In this document: piece after piece, positions 1 to 9,447 of the stretch | Position numbering within the stretch: the stretch's first letter is position 1 | Layout of the letters: every line of letters begins with the position of its first letter | NCBI GenBank assembly: GCA_025352065.1 | Contig: JANXUC010000079.1 | Location: 1 to 47,363, forward strand | DNA length: 47,363 nucleotides | Direction: 5' to 3' | DNA from: Acidobacteriaceae bacterium | Lineage (GTDB): Bacteria > Acidobacteriota > Terriglobia > Terriglobales > Acidobacteriaceae | Position numbers and translations under genes: made by a program | The notes under the pieces: model-generated | The model's input: only the letters and a program-made list of their open reading frames with translations | Told to the model about the DNA's origin: nothing | Database searches by the model: none

Positions 1-2095
1 GATTCAGGATCACGCCGCTGAGCATGGGCTCGTCGCCTTCCAGAGGCGGCAGGTCGGAATCAACGTAAACGGACACTTGGATTTCCGCGGCCTCCGCAAT
101 CGGCGACATGATGCGCTCAACCTGCGCAATCATCGCGCGAACGGCGATCAGTTCTCTGCGCAGGGAGCGCGCTCCGGCGTCGAAGCGCAACACATCTAGA
201 TAGGTGTTGATCAACGAGACCAAGCGTTGAGATTCGCGGAAAATCGTGGCTGCCGCTTCGGGTGAACTGGCGGCGTTTGGGTAGCGCAGCAGAAATTCGG
301 CAAAACCTTGAATCGATACGAGAGGCGTGCGCAGTTCGTGCGTCACAAAACGCAGCGCGTCGGCGCGCGCCTGATCTCTCTCCAGCCTGGAGGTAAGGTC
401 GGTTACAACCACCATCCACTGAGGAGGTTCGTTGAGGGATTTCGAGGAAAGGCGCATGCCGCGGATTTGCCAAAAACCTCCTCCCAGGTAGACTTCGCTT
501 TCCAGCGCGGGCCCTTCGCCGCTCAGCCTTTCCTGCACATTGGCCCAGTTTGGATGCTCAAGCTTCCGTCCAAATTCAATCAGGTTGATATCAGGTTCCC
601 AACCTTGTTTCCCGCAAAAAATCTCCCAGAAATGATTGCGAAACAGAATCTTTCCGTCGGAAGTAAAGACGGCCAGGCCCTCGTGCATGGACTCCAGCAA
701 ATTCTGGCGAAATCCGTAGAGCGAAGCCAATTCCGATTGCAGATCGTTGATGAGATTGACTCGCCATTGCAGGTCGCCAATGGTTTCGGGCGGCTTCTGC
801 GCTGTCTGGAAACTGGCAAGTTCTTCCGGCATTGCCCCGGCCTGCAATGTCTGGCGCAGTTGGCGCAGCCCACGAGTCAAGCCTTGATTGACGATGAGCA
901 AGTTCTCTAACTGCGCAAGCGGCACCGCCAATAGGCCAGCGCAGAGTATTGGCCCAAACGTGATCATGCGATGCGCCTGCGCGAACAGCCAATAGCCAAC
1001 GCCATAACTGACGACCAACAGCAAAGCCTGCAACAGCATTCCGTCCCAGCCAGGCCAGCGCAGAACCAACCACGTGGAGAGTAACGAGAACAAGACCAGA
1101 AACAACACTTGCGGAAGCAGTCCGACATGCTGAAGTTTCCGGCCTTGCAACAGTCCATCCACCAGGTTCGCGTGAACTTCCACGCCCGGCATCGGCATCT
1201 GTGCGCTGACCGGTGTGGGCAGGCGATCACTGAGTTCCGTCGCGCCAAAGCCAATCAGCACGGCCTTTCCCGCCAGCTCGGGCACTTTCCTTCCAGCCAG
1301 GAGATCGGCGGCGGGAATCACCACGAACGGAGGCATTGGCTGGCCCACCAGGTATTGTTCGCGAAAATCGACGATTAGAAAATCCGGTGAGTAAGATCGC
1401 CAGCCCGGAGAAGTTTCGCGTCGCATCGCGCCATCCACGGAGGGACGATCTTCACTCGACAAAGCTCCCGTGGAACCCTGGCCTACGGCTTTGTGTTTCG
1501 CAACCCGCGCGACTTCTAAGGCAAGTGCCCAGCGCCGCCCTTCCGCACTCAGTTCTTGCGCTGGCACCCTGCGGCAGATACCGTCCGCATCTTCCACCGC
1601 CTGCACGTGTCCAACGCCAGCGGCGTTGGCGAGAAAAACAGGCAGAGGTTGCGCCCACAACCGTTGCGGCGAACCACCGACTTTGGTGGCTAAGACGACG
1701 TTTCCGGCATCTCGAAAGGCCTGCGCCAAATCCCCGTCATTTCTGGCGTCTTCGGCTTCGGAAAGCAGCACGTCGAGACCGATTGCGGAGGGATGCTGCG
1801 CCGCGGTAGCACGCACCAAACGCGCCAGCAGAGACCTGGGCCAAGGCCATCTCCCGTGCCGGCTAAGACTGAGATCGTCGATTAGAACGAGAGCAACAAA
1901 ATTCGAAGTAGGAGAAGGCCTGCGAACGCGAAAGTAGATGTCGCCCAAGCGGCGCCCCAACTCTTCCACGGGGTACGTCATGCTGAGCACGGCCACGACG
2001 CTGAGCAGCAACAGATTCAGAACAAGCCAGGATTGGATCCGGTTTCGCTGGTGCTCGCCATGTTCCGAATTTTGTTTCATTTTCCCAGGGTTCAT
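1..2095 (-). CDS. CHASE2-PAS sensor histidine kinase, 3' end cut by window edge
   Basis: This is a membrane sensor kinase that should phosphorylate the NtrC-type regulator encoded just upstream. The frame is open from ATG 2095 to the window edge, about 698 residues, so the C-terminus is missing. In order I see an N-terminal membrane segment (about residues 20-38), an extracellular CHASE2 domain with the hallmark GRWPWPR, three hydrophobic segments (about residues 305-380), a coiled stretch, a PAS domain (ESMHEGLAVFTSDGKILFRN), and a HisKA domain with VTHELRTP whose His is about residue 586. Only the first part of the ATPase domain is present. ATG 2095 overlaps the stop of the regulator gene as ATGA, so translation is probably coupled; ATG 2080 is an in-frame alternative. 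The ligand is unknown. The family call is firm. Confidence 0.9.
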   Translation of the reverse strand, partial: MNPGKMKQNSEHGEHQRNRIQSWLVLNLLLLSVVAVLSMTYPVEELGRRLGDIYFRVRRPSPTSNFVALVLIDDLSLSRHGRWPWPRSLLARLVRATAAQHPSAIGLDVLLSEAEDARNDGDLAQAFRDAGNVVLATKVGGSPQRLWAQPLPVFLANAAGVGHVQAVEDADGICRRVPAQELSAEGRRWALALEVARVAKHKAVGQGSTGALSSEDRPSVDGAMRRETSPGWRSYSPDFLIVDFREQYLVGQPMPPFVVIPAADLLAGRKVPELAGKAVLIGFGATELSDRLPTPVSAQMPMPGVEVHANLVDGLLQGRKLQHVGLLPQVLFLVLFSLLSTWLVLRWPGWDGMLLQALLLVVSYGVGYWLFAQAHRMITFGPILCAGLLAVPLAQLENLLIVNQGLTRGLRQLRQTLQAGAMPEELASFQTAQKPPETIGDLQWRVNLINDLQSELASLYGFRQNLLESMHEGLAVFTSDGKILFRNHFWEIFCGKQGWEPDINLIEFGRKLEHPNWANVQERLSGEGPALESEVYLGGGFWQIRGMRLSSKSLNEPPQWMVVVTDLTSRLERDQARADALRFVTHELRTPLVSIQGFAEFLLRYPNAASSPEAAATIFRESQRLVSLINTYLDVLRFDAGARSLRRELIAVRAMIAQVERIMSPIAEAAEIQVSVYVDSDLPPLEGDEPMLSGVILN

Positions 2096-3486
2096 TTCTC
2101 CGGGGCGTCCAAGTCGATGCCCAGTCGCCGCGCCTTCTTGTAGAGTGTCTTACGTTCAATTCCGAGAGTCCGAGCGGCGAGCGAGCGGTTGCCCGCAGCT
2201 TCCCGCAAGGCCCGCACAATCTGCTGTCGCTCAGCGCCTTTCAGCGTCGTATCCGTCTCCTCCACCTTGGCGACAATCGGCGGCGGGGTTGCACCGCTCA
2301 GGGCCCCCGCGCTGCTTGCTCGCTGCACGTCCTCCGCACTAATTTCCCCGGTAGCGGAGAGAATAGCAGCTCGCTCGATGAGGTTTTCCAGCTCGCGCAC
2401 ATTTCCGGGCCAGGACATGAGCGTCAGCAAGCTCATCCCACCTTCATTGACCGTGATCTGCAGCGAATTCCGCTCGTTAAAACGTGCCAAGAAGTGACGC
2501 ACCAGCAACGGAATATCTTCTCGCCGCTCTTCCAAAGAAGGCAAGTGGACGGTGACCACGCTCAGCCGGTAGTAGAGATCTTCGCGGAACTGTTTGGCAC
2601 GAATACGCTCGCCGACATCTGCGTTGGTGGCCGCCAGTATCCGTACGTCGACCGGGATATAGGTATTTGATCCCAAACGGCGAATCTGCCTTTCCTGCAA
2701 AACACGGAGCAGCTTCACCTGGAATCCGGGCGTGGTTTCGGAAATCTCATCAAGGAAGATCGTACCTCCGCTCGTGCTCTCAAACAGGCCGCGACGCATG
2801 CTGTCGGCACCTGTAAAAGCCCCTTTTTCATGGCCGAACAGCTCGCTTTCCAGCACGCTTTCCGCCAGCGCTCCACAGTTGATGGCCGTCATCGGCTTGC
2901 TGGCGCGCTGGCTGTGAGCGTGAATGGCACGCGCCACGCGCTCTTTGCCCGATCCGCTTGGACCAACGATGAGAACCGTTGCATCCGTCGGAGCTACACG
3001 CGCAATCGAACGGTACACCTCTAGCATTTTCGGGCTGCGGCCAATAATTGCCGTACCGGCAAAGCCCTCTGGATCCGATTCTTCAGCGACTGCGCCGCCA
3101 TTCGACCGTTGCTGGCGGCGGCTTTCCAGACGCCGAACCAGCGAAAGAAGATCGTCGATGCGCAGCGGCTTCCCCAAGTACTCGACGGCGCCATCCTTTA
3201 CGGCCTGCGCCATCGTCTCCACGCTGGCGTGAGCCGTCATCATCACGCAATCGCAATCCGGCTGCAGGGCTTTGATCTTGCGGAGAAAGTCCACCCCGTT
3301 GGCGTCGCCGAGATAAATATCCACTAGCGCCAGTTGAACGTTCGTCCGCCGCAACAGCTCCTCAGCTTCTTGCGGGCTTCGTGCGGGATGACAAACATAG
3401 CCTTCCGCCTCCAACACCGAACACAGCCACTGTCGTGTCGCCCGGTCATCATCTACAACCAAGATTTCTGTAGGCATACTCTCCAT
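2092..3486 (-). CDS. NtrC-type sigma54-dependent response regulator
   Basis: This is a 464-residue transcription activator of the REC-AAA+-Fis type. The receiver domain has the acidic cluster VVDDD (residues 11-14) and phospho-acceptor Asp56 in LVDIYLGD. The AAA+ domain has Walker A GPSGSGKE, the sigma54-contacting loop GAFTGA and Walker B GGTIFLDE, plus the arginine-rich WPGNVRELENL. The C-terminus is a Fis-type helix-turn-helix (RSLAARTLGIERKTLYKKAR). The frame stays open far upstream, but receiver homology begins at MESMPTEILVVDDD, so I place the start at ATG 3486; ATG 3477 is also possible. It lies 68 bp after the TPR/barrel gene and overlaps the kinase by 4 bp. It should act with sigma54 RNA polymerase on targets I cannot identify; I found no convincing -24/-12 promoter near these genes. 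Confidence 0.93.
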   Translation of the reverse strand: MESMPTEILVVDDDRATRQWLCSVLEAEGYVCHPARSPQEAEELLRRTNVQLALVDIYLGDANGVDFLRKIKALQPDCDCVMMTAHASVETMAQAVKDGAVEYLGKPLRIDDLLSLVRRLESRRQQRSNGGAVAEESDPEGFAGTAIIGRSPKMLEVYRSIARVAPTDATVLIVGPSGSGKERVARAIHAHSQRASKPMTAINCGALAESVLESELFGHEKGAFTGADSMRRGLFESTSGGTIFLDEISETTPGFQVKLLRVLQERQIRRLGSNTYIPVDVRILAATNADVGERIRAKQFREDLYYRLSVVTVHLPSLEERREDIPLLVRHFLARFNERNSLQITVNEGGMSLLTLMSWPGNVRELENLIERAAILSATGEISAEDVQRASSAGALSGATPPPIVAKVEETDTTLKGAERQQIVRALREAAGNRSLAARTLGIERKTLYKKARRLGIDLDAPEK

Positions 3487-3554
3487 AGAACTACCTAGAA
3501 GCAAGCCGATTACCAAACAACGCCGATCCTGGGCCCAATCAACCAGGGAGGCTG

Positions 3555-4985
3555 TCAAAAATGATAGGTAAACGTGAATCGACCGGAATCGGCCCGAAAC
3601 GCTCCCGTATCCTGCACCGCATGGTAATTGGAGTAATCCAGCGCCAACGTCCACCTTCCTAACAGGAACTCGTTCGCGGAGTAGATTTCCGAAGCCGCAC
3701 GAAAGGGGACGTCCGCGGCTGCCGATTCCATGCCGCCACGCACCAGCAGGGTGCCCCGGTACCTCTTCCCAAGCTGAGAACGAACGCCGACCATTCCCAG
3801 ATGGCTGTGATAACTGTCTGGATTGAAGTATCCGTGTGCCAGCTCCTGGTCGAAACCCGCGTGCCGGTAGCGGTAGCCGGTTTCGAAAGTCAGGTGCGGA
3901 GTTGGCCACTCCCGGATAATCTCCGCACTCTCGCGAGTGCCGATGTTCTCATCGGAGTAATGCTGCTGCGACCCACGAATGTTGATTTGCCAGTGCTGTG
4001 GTGTCCAGTTTGCGAAAGCGTCCCATCCCTGCGCTGTGATCCTGTGCTCCGTCGCCTCCGCATCAGGAATGATCGGAACCCGCGAAAATGTTCCCCCGAA
4101 AACCAAATGCTGCCGGGGCTGGAAGGCCAACGAGGTGTCGTAGAGGGCGTGGACATCGTGGTTATTAAACCGCACGGCTCCGCCTCCGGCGGAAACCGTC
4201 AGCCATTCTCGTGGTCTCCAACGAAGTTGCTGTGCGAAAGTCTCGACTGCTTCAAAAGAGTCGTCTCGACTATGCTGAAGATGTTGCTCAAACAGAACGC
4301 GCCCTGTAAGACCCGCTCGGATGCCGAAGTCTATGCGTTGCAAAAAGCGCCAAGAATGATTCCCGCCGGAATCGTTCAGGTATTCAGCCCCCCCTTTCAC
4401 CAGATTCCGCGAAGGTGCCTGCTCGCGTTCTTCGCCACCTAACTGTCCGTTCGCGATCCGGTCTTCGTACTCCTGCAGGCGCAGGCTGTCGGGATGGAAA
4501 GCTAAGGCTTTGTCGATGACATCCCGTGCATCCGAAGACCTCAGTTGATGCAACAAATTGCTGGCTAGCCCTATCGCGGCCGCCTCGTCTGCCGCGTTTA
4601 CTGCCAAAAGTTCCTGATAAATACGGTCAGAGTCTTTGTACTCCTTGGCGTAACCCAGCGCCCGAGCCAACTCCAACTTTGCCCACCGGTTCTCAGGCTC
4701 TAGTGTAAGAACCTCGCGAAACATTCGAATCGCAGCGCGATCCGATCCATTGGCTAAATAGGCGCGCCCGAGCTCCAAGCGTAGCTGATTATCCCCTGGG
4801 TGCTCCTTGAGCCCGACCCGGAGGATGCGAGCAGCCTGGACGTAATGACGATCCAACATCGCTTGTCGCCCGCTCGCCAGAACACGTTCGGTAGCGGAAT
4901 CGTCTACCGCGAGCACGCGAGTGCACGCGAGAAGATGAAATGATAGGAGAAGGGTTGCCGTCAGAACTTTTTGGGTTTGCACCAT
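3555..4985 (-). CDS. TPR-repeat outer-membrane beta-barrel protein
   Basis: This 476-residue exported protein resembles YaiO-like TPR-plus-barrel proteins in layout. A hydrophobic signal occupies residues 8-26. It contains LLAC, which could be a lipobox, but VLA before VDD would also suit signal peptidase I. Residues 35-185 hold about four TPR units (ALGYAKEYKDSDRIYQELL is typical). From about residue 195 the sequence becomes alternating aromatic and polar strands and ends in TFTYHF with a terminal Phe, the usual signal for outer-membrane barrel assembly. The TPR part should face the periplasm and the barrel should sit in the outer membrane. It is the first gene of an apparent operon with the NtrC regulator and CHASE2 kinase, so it may be the structure whose synthesis or state that pair follows. 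The substrate is unknown; a polysaccharide-export role is only a guess. Confidence 0.72.
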   Translation of the reverse strand: MVQTQKVLTATLLLSFHLLACTRVLAVDDSATERVLASGRQAMLDRHYVQAARILRVGLKEHPGDNQLRLELGRAYLANGSDRAAIRMFREVLTLEPENRWAKLELARALGYAKEYKDSDRIYQELLAVNAADEAAAIGLASNLLHQLRSSDARDVIDKALAFHPDSLRLQEYEDRIANGQLGGEEREQAPSRNLVKGGAEYLNDSGGNHSWRFLQRIDFGIRAGLTGRVLFEQHLQHSRDDSFEAVETFAQQLRWRPREWLTVSAGGGAVRFNNHDVHALYDTSLAFQPRQHLVFGGTFSRVPIIPDAEATEHRITAQGWDAFANWTPQHWQINIRGSQQHYSDENIGTRESAEIIREWPTPHLTFETGYRYRHAGFDQELAHGYFNPDSYHSHLGMVGVRSQLGKRYRGTLLVRGGMESAAADVPFRAASEIYSANEFLLGRWTLALDYSNYHAVQDTGAFRADSGRFTFTYHF

Positions 4986-5059
4986 GTGTCGGAATCGCTA
5001 CTCGCGCTGCGTTCGGTACTCAGTCCAACCTGGTTGGCCACCAAGAACCAGTGTAGCAA

Positions 5060-5578
5060 TCACAAGGCAGAACCAAGTGCGAGGAAGATCGCCGCCAGTC
5101 CAATAGAAAAAGCAGTTACGCCGCAGCGTCCAAACCGCGCTCCGCGCCACTTCGTGAGTCGGTCGCTCAAGATTCCGCCCAGCGGACAGGCCGCAGCCAT
5201 CGCCAAAAACGGCAACATCGCGTAAAAGGCACTCGCCATCAAGTTCAGTCCTCTAACTTTTGCAAGATAAATATAGAACCAGCTAAAAAATATCCATGCA
5301 ACGTAGCATGAACAAAGTTTACAGGGTTTCGACTCCTTCCCAGGCCATTGTGCCTCCCTTAGTTGAATGGTCCAAAGTCTTACAAAGCAAAGATGTGTGG
5401 GCTGTAACGGCCAGGTCATGTCCGACCCAAAACCAGCCACCATCCAAGCAGCGGCTTTGGTCAACAACGCGCGAATTGAAATCTCTGCGATCACTGTGAA
5501 ATTGAAATAGAGGACGATATTTGCGAGAGCCGCCGGTGCCTCCGTTTTCCGATGAAGACGCGCTGACAAATTGTTCAA
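5060..5578 (-). pseudogene. Remnant of an MFS (anion:cation symporter type) transporter
   Basis: The 172-codon frame carries recognisable MFS sequence only in about its last 95 residues: two membrane segments (VAWIFFSWFYIYLAKVRG and ASAFYAMLPFLAMAAACPLG) followed by the loop GGILSDRLTKWRG and a third hydrophobic run. This resembles the middle of ACS-family sugar-acid transporters of about 430 residues. The upstream residues do not look like a transporter N-terminus, and the frame stops just after the third segment with no downstream half before the next gene at 4985. I read this as a leftover internal segment. A functional short protein is unlikely because a third of a 12-helix carrier cannot make a channel. 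Its neighbours are the TPR/barrel gene and, divergently, the TonB receptor. Confidence 0.6.
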
Positions 5579-5597
5579 GATAATTGTGAAAATCTGA

Positions 5598-5624
5598 TTG
5601 ACAGGCGATTCCCAGGTGTATCAG
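5598..5624 (+). promoter_or_regulatory. Possible promoter for the TonB receptor
   Basis: A perfect -35 hexamer TTGACA (5598-5603) is followed 15 bp later by TATCAG (5619-5624), a poor -10. If used it gives a leader of roughly 160 nt before the receptor start. The short spacer and weak -10 keep this tentative. Confidence 0.25.
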
Positions 5625-5748
5625 AATGGCTTAGCTTTTTTTACTACTTTTTACGAATGCCTTCGAATTCCATGGGTGCGGAAGTCCGGACCAAGCTGTA
5701 TTCAGGCAATTGGGTCCATTGTGCGACCTAAACAGCTTGTCCCATATT

Positions 5749-5773
5749 TTGTTTCGAATCTTGTTCGAATATC
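5749..5773 (+). repeat. Tandem direct repeat just upstream of the TonB receptor
   Basis: TTGTTTCGAATC (5749-5760) is followed directly by TTGTTCGAATATC (5761-5773), and a further CGAATC ends at 5780. The repeats end about 20 bp before the receptor start, so they could be a regulator site or part of the mRNA leader. Nothing identifies the binder. Confidence 0.3.
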
Positions 5774-5793
5774 ACGAATCTAGGGGGGTTGTG

Positions 5794-8700
5794 ATGCAGG
5801 TGTCACTTCAAAGCTTTCGAAAATCGTTGGTAGTGGTCTGGGCATTTTTTCTTCTGATTTTGGGTGTGAACAACCCTCTTGCGGCGCAATCCACTTACAC
5901 CGCGCAACTAACTGGAGTGGTGAGCGACGTTTCGGGCGCGGTAATCCCTGGGGCCAAGGTGACGCTGACGGATGAGGCCACAAACGTCGCGTCCAGTAGC
6001 ACAGCCAACGATCGCGGTATCTATGTTTTTACTGGAATCCGGCCTGCATCGTACTCGATTCGCGTTGAGGCGCCGAATCTCGGGACGCAGGATCGCAAGA
6101 ACCTAACTCTGGCGGTAAGCCAGCAGGCGACGCTGAACTTTGCGCTATCGCCGGCCAGCTTCAATGTAAGCGTCACGGTCACGGAACAGGCTGCTCTGCT
6201 GGATACCGGGAATGCCACGCTCGGCTCCGATGTTACGAATGAGTACGTCCGCGACATTCCACTGAATAACCGAAGCATGTTCGGGTTGGTCTTTCTAGCT
6301 GGGGGCGTGACGGAAACGGCTGGCCAGGGAACCAGCGATTCCTACCCGGCAGGAACGAATTTCGTCTCCAACGGCCAGCGCAACGCAACCGCCGAGGTAC
6401 GCGTCGATGGCGCCCTCACGAGCTCACCGGAACAAGGCGAAGGCGCAACAACGAACACGTACTATCAACCGTCCGTGGAGATCGTGCAGGAATTCAAGGT
6501 GGAGAACAACAGCTTTTCCGCCGAATACGGCAATAACGGCGGAACGGTTGTGAACATCGTCCTGAAGGAAGGGGGCAACAAGTTCCACGGTAGCGGGTGG
6601 TGGTTCGGGCAGCGTCCCGAACTCGATGCCAATGAATTCTTCCGCAATGGGCAAGGAATTCCGCGACCAAACCATTTGCGGGATCAGTATGGGTTTTCGC
6701 TCGGGGGACCGATCAAGAGGAACAAGACATTCTTCTTCGGGGACTTCGAAGAAACGCGGGTAAACGACCCAGTCAAGATTGACGCATTCGTGCCGACCGT
6801 TCTTGAGCGCACTGGAGACTTCCGTAACTCGCTGCAGCCTATTTTCAACCCGCTCAACGTTGACACCTCCGGCAATCGGGCCAATTTCACCGTTCCCAAC
6901 CTCATCGACTCCGGGTTGATCGATACCATCGGGCAGAAAATCATAAATCTATATCCGATGCCGACAGATTTAACCGCTCTGCTCGGTCAGCCGAATTATC
7001 ACAATTCGATCATAAGTAAGACTACAGGCTACCAATTCGACATCAAAGTCGATCACCACTTCAGCGAAAAGAATCATCTTTCGGCTCGCTACAGCAGGCT
7101 TCATGCCCTGAATACTGTTCCCACAATATTTGGGGACGGTGATTTCAACGACGGATTGAGCAGCATCACCAATGTGCAAAACGCGTCCCTCGAAGAGAAT
7201 TGGAATCCGACCCCGAACGTTGTCGTGACTAGTCGCTTCGCGCTGGATCGCGCCTTTGCTCCAGTGACGGAGAACTACACCAAGTACAGTACAGTCTTCG
7301 ACCAGCCGGGCGACGCCATTTTGGGGCAGGCTAACCACCTCAGCCGTTTCCCTGTGATTCAGATGGACAATAACGCGACTTCCCTCTTCAACCAATGCTG
7401 CACAGACACCGGTTTTGCCCACACGCTTTACTCGTATAGCTCTGCCTTGTCCTGGGCCAGGGGACGACAAATCTGGAAAATCGGCGGTGAGCAGCGGATT
7501 TTTTATAACAACTTCTCTCAGCCCGGCAATCCCACAGGATTCTTTCACTTCACGCAGGGTGTGACGGAACAGGTTGTAGGTACTGGCGATTCCACTCAGG
7601 GAAACTCTTTTGCAAGCTTGCTCCTGGGCTACGGCGATAACGATTCGAGCCTTTTCTCTGGCAGATCCGTAGCCAACAAATCAAAGGAGACCGCGTTCTA
7701 TTTTCAGGATGACTGGAAGGTAAGCTCCAAATTAACGGTCAATTTGGGGCTGCGTTACGAATGGAGCACTCCGTATTCAGAGCGGAACAACTTTTTGCAA
7801 TTTAGCAATTTTAAGGGCGATAGTGGCATTGCTGTGCCTCTCAACGTTACCGACCCAAATCTTCCGAGCGTAGTCTTGGTCAATCACACGGGAAACCTTC
7901 CCGGTTCCACGGAATTCCTGACCTCCAGCCGCCGCAACCTCCCCGTCGACAGGAACAATTGGGCGCCACGCCTCGGTTTTGCCTACTCGGTGGGATCGAA
8001 TACGGTAGTCCGCGGCGGAGCTGGAATCTACTACGGATTGAATGTCGCCACTAATTTTCAATCCTCGGGCACGGCCTTCGGAAACACGAACCCGATTCCC
8101 TTCACGAACGACAATTTTCAGACCAGAAGCGCCACACTCGCAAATCCATTTCCGCTGGGATATGCCTTTCCGCAGGGGACCACCTACGGAAAGGCCGCTC
8201 TATGGGGTCTTTCGAACAACAACAGTTTGGGCGTAACCCCTGCCCGCAACGCGGAGATCTATCAGTGGAATATCGGGGCTCAGCATCTTTTTCCCGGCGG
8301 GATCACAATTGGAGCGGACTACTCGGCAAGCCGGAGCAGGCATCTGCCATTTAGTTCTTTTTCTGGCACCTCGAATCGCAACTTCCTATCTTCTTCGATC
8401 CGAAATCAGATCGTGGCGGACTATAACGCTTGCGGAGGCCCGAACAACCTCAGCTGCACGCCTCCGAACCAATTGCTCGGTAATCTAGTCAATAATCCAT
8501 TTCAACCCCTTTTCACGGGGCCGAATGCCGTTTTTAATGAGCCTTCTTCGATCTATAACAACGCCCAAATACCCCTCATCAATTTGTTGCATCCATTTCC
8601 GCAATTTGACGGGGCATTCTCTGGACTTACCTTGCTCGCCGCAAGCGCCACCTACAACTCGCTACAAGTACGTTTCCAAAAACGTCCGAGCCACTACATC

Positions 8701-9417
8701 AGTTTTGAAGGCAACTATACTTACTCGAAAGCTGTAGATAACTCGTCAGCGGGCGCCAATTCATTTATTACGCCGAGTTTGAGTTCCGGAAACCCGCAGG
8801 AATTGGACAACCTTAGAGCCGAAAAGTCCATCAGCGCCAACGATGCGACTCAACGCATGGTTCTGGCTACGGTTTTCGACCTGCCAGTGGGCCGAGGCCT
8901 ATGGATTGGGAAAGATATGAACCGGGCTCTGGATGCGTTTGTTGGCGGCTGGGCCCTTTCCACCATTCTGACCTTCCAGACAGGTACTCCGATTTCGATT
9001 GGACTGTCGTCGCCGCTACTGGCCGATGGAACCCAACGGCCCAATGTCACGTGCTCGCAGCTTTCTTCGGGCGTTACCTACCACCAGTCGGCGGAAGCTT
9101 CCGTGGTTGGAACAGGTCTGTCGGTTTTCAATCCTAACTGCTTCGCCAAACCCGGAGACCAGGTGGCTGGAAACGCGCCGCGGTACTTCTCGAACCTCCG
9201 CAGCCAGGGGGTTCATAACATGGACCTTTCGCTCAGTAAGGAATTCTCCATACGGGAGAGCATGAAGCTGCAGATTCGAGGAGAGTTCTTCAACTTTACC
9301 AACACTCCGCGATTCGGCCTTCCAGATACGCTCTTGGGCAGCACTACTTTTGGACAGGTCCTCTCCACCATTAACACCCCCCGACACACCCAGTTCGGCG
9401 TGCGGTTCCAGTTCTAA
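5794..9417 (+). CDS. Oar-like TonB-dependent outer-membrane receptor
   Basis: This is a 1,207-residue outer-membrane protein of the acidobacterial Oar-like class, thought to take up oligosaccharides or other large substrates with TonB energy. A signal peptide (residues 1-31, hydrophobic core VVVWAFFLLILGV, cleavage near LAAQS) precedes a carboxypeptidase-regulatory-like beta-sandwich (about 35-115; LTGVVSDVSGAVIPGAKVTL). A plug domain follows (IPLNNRSMFGLVFLAGGV, then FSAEYGNNGGTVVNIVLKEG, FHGSGWWFGQR and YGFSLGGPIKRNKTFFFGDFE), then a long barrel ending in FGVRFQF with a terminal Phe. The frame opens at 5710, but ATG 5794 has AGGGGGG at 5782-5788 with 5 bp spacing and directly begins the signal peptide, so I use it. 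Two exported glycosidases follow, which points to a polysaccharide or glycoside substrate. Confidence 0.93.
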   Translation: MQVSLQSFRKSLVVVWAFFLLILGVNNPLAAQSTYTAQLTGVVSDVSGAVIPGAKVTLTDEATNVASSSTANDRGIYVFTGIRPASYSIRVEAPNLGTQDRKNLTLAVSQQATLNFALSPASFNVSVTVTEQAALLDTGNATLGSDVTNEYVRDIPLNNRSMFGLVFLAGGVTETAGQGTSDSYPAGTNFVSNGQRNATAEVRVDGALTSSPEQGEGATTNTYYQPSVEIVQEFKVENNSFSAEYGNNGGTVVNIVLKEGGNKFHGSGWWFGQRPELDANEFFRNGQGIPRPNHLRDQYGFSLGGPIKRNKTFFFGDFEETRVNDPVKIDAFVPTVLERTGDFRNSLQPIFNPLNVDTSGNRANFTVPNLIDSGLIDTIGQKIINLYPMPTDLTALLGQPNYHNSIISKTTGYQFDIKVDHHFSEKNHLSARYSRLHALNTVPTIFGDGDFNDGLSSITNVQNASLEENWNPTPNVVVTSRFALDRAFAPVTENYTKYSTVFDQPGDAILGQANHLSRFPVIQMDNNATSLFNQCCTDTGFAHTLYSYSSALSWARGRQIWKIGGEQRIFYNNFSQPGNPTGFFHFTQGVTEQVVGTGDSTQGNSFASLLLGYGDNDSSLFSGRSVANKSKETAFYFQDDWKVSSKLTVNLGLRYEWSTPYSERNNFLQFSNFKGDSGIAVPLNVTDPNLPSVVLVNHTGNLPGSTEFLTSSRRNLPVDRNNWAPRLGFAYSVGSNTVVRGGAGIYYGLNVATNFQSSGTAFGNTNPIPFTNDNFQTRSATLANPFPLGYAFPQGTTYGKAALWGLSNNNSLGVTPARNAEIYQWNIGAQHLFPGGITIGADYSASRSRHLPFSSFSGTSNRNFLSSSIRNQIVADYNACGGPNNLSCTPPNQLLGNLVNNPFQPLFTGPNAVFNEPSSIYNNAQIPLINLLHPFPQFDGAFSGLTLLAASATYNSLQVRFQKRPSHYISFEGNYTYSKAVDNSSAGANSFITPSLSSGNPQELDNLRAEKSISANDATQRMVLATVFDLPVGRGLWIGKDMNRALDAFVGGWALSTILTFQTGTPISIGLSSPLLADGTQRPNVTCSQLSSGVTYHQSAEASVVGTGLSVFNPNCFAKPGDQVAGNAPRYFSNLRSQGVHNMDLSLSKEFSIRESMKLQIRGEFFNFTNTPRFGLPDTLLGSTTFGQVLSTINTPRHTQFGVRFQF

Positions 9418-9447
9418 GTTTCAACTCTAAGTGAAGAAAACAGACCT

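Noticed and set aside
308-910. 200-codon plus-strand frame at the left edge
   Set aside because: The minus strand here encodes the PAS and HisKA parts of the CHASE2 kinase with intact motifs, so this is antisense shadow.
4986-5059. Possible sigma54 -24/-12 promoter before the TPR/barrel gene
   Set aside because: I looked for GG-N10-GC with TGG and TTGC context; no candidate has the right spacing.
6970-7548. 192-codon minus-strand frame inside the TonB receptor
   Set aside because: No recognisable domain and fully inside a conserved barrel region on the other strand.
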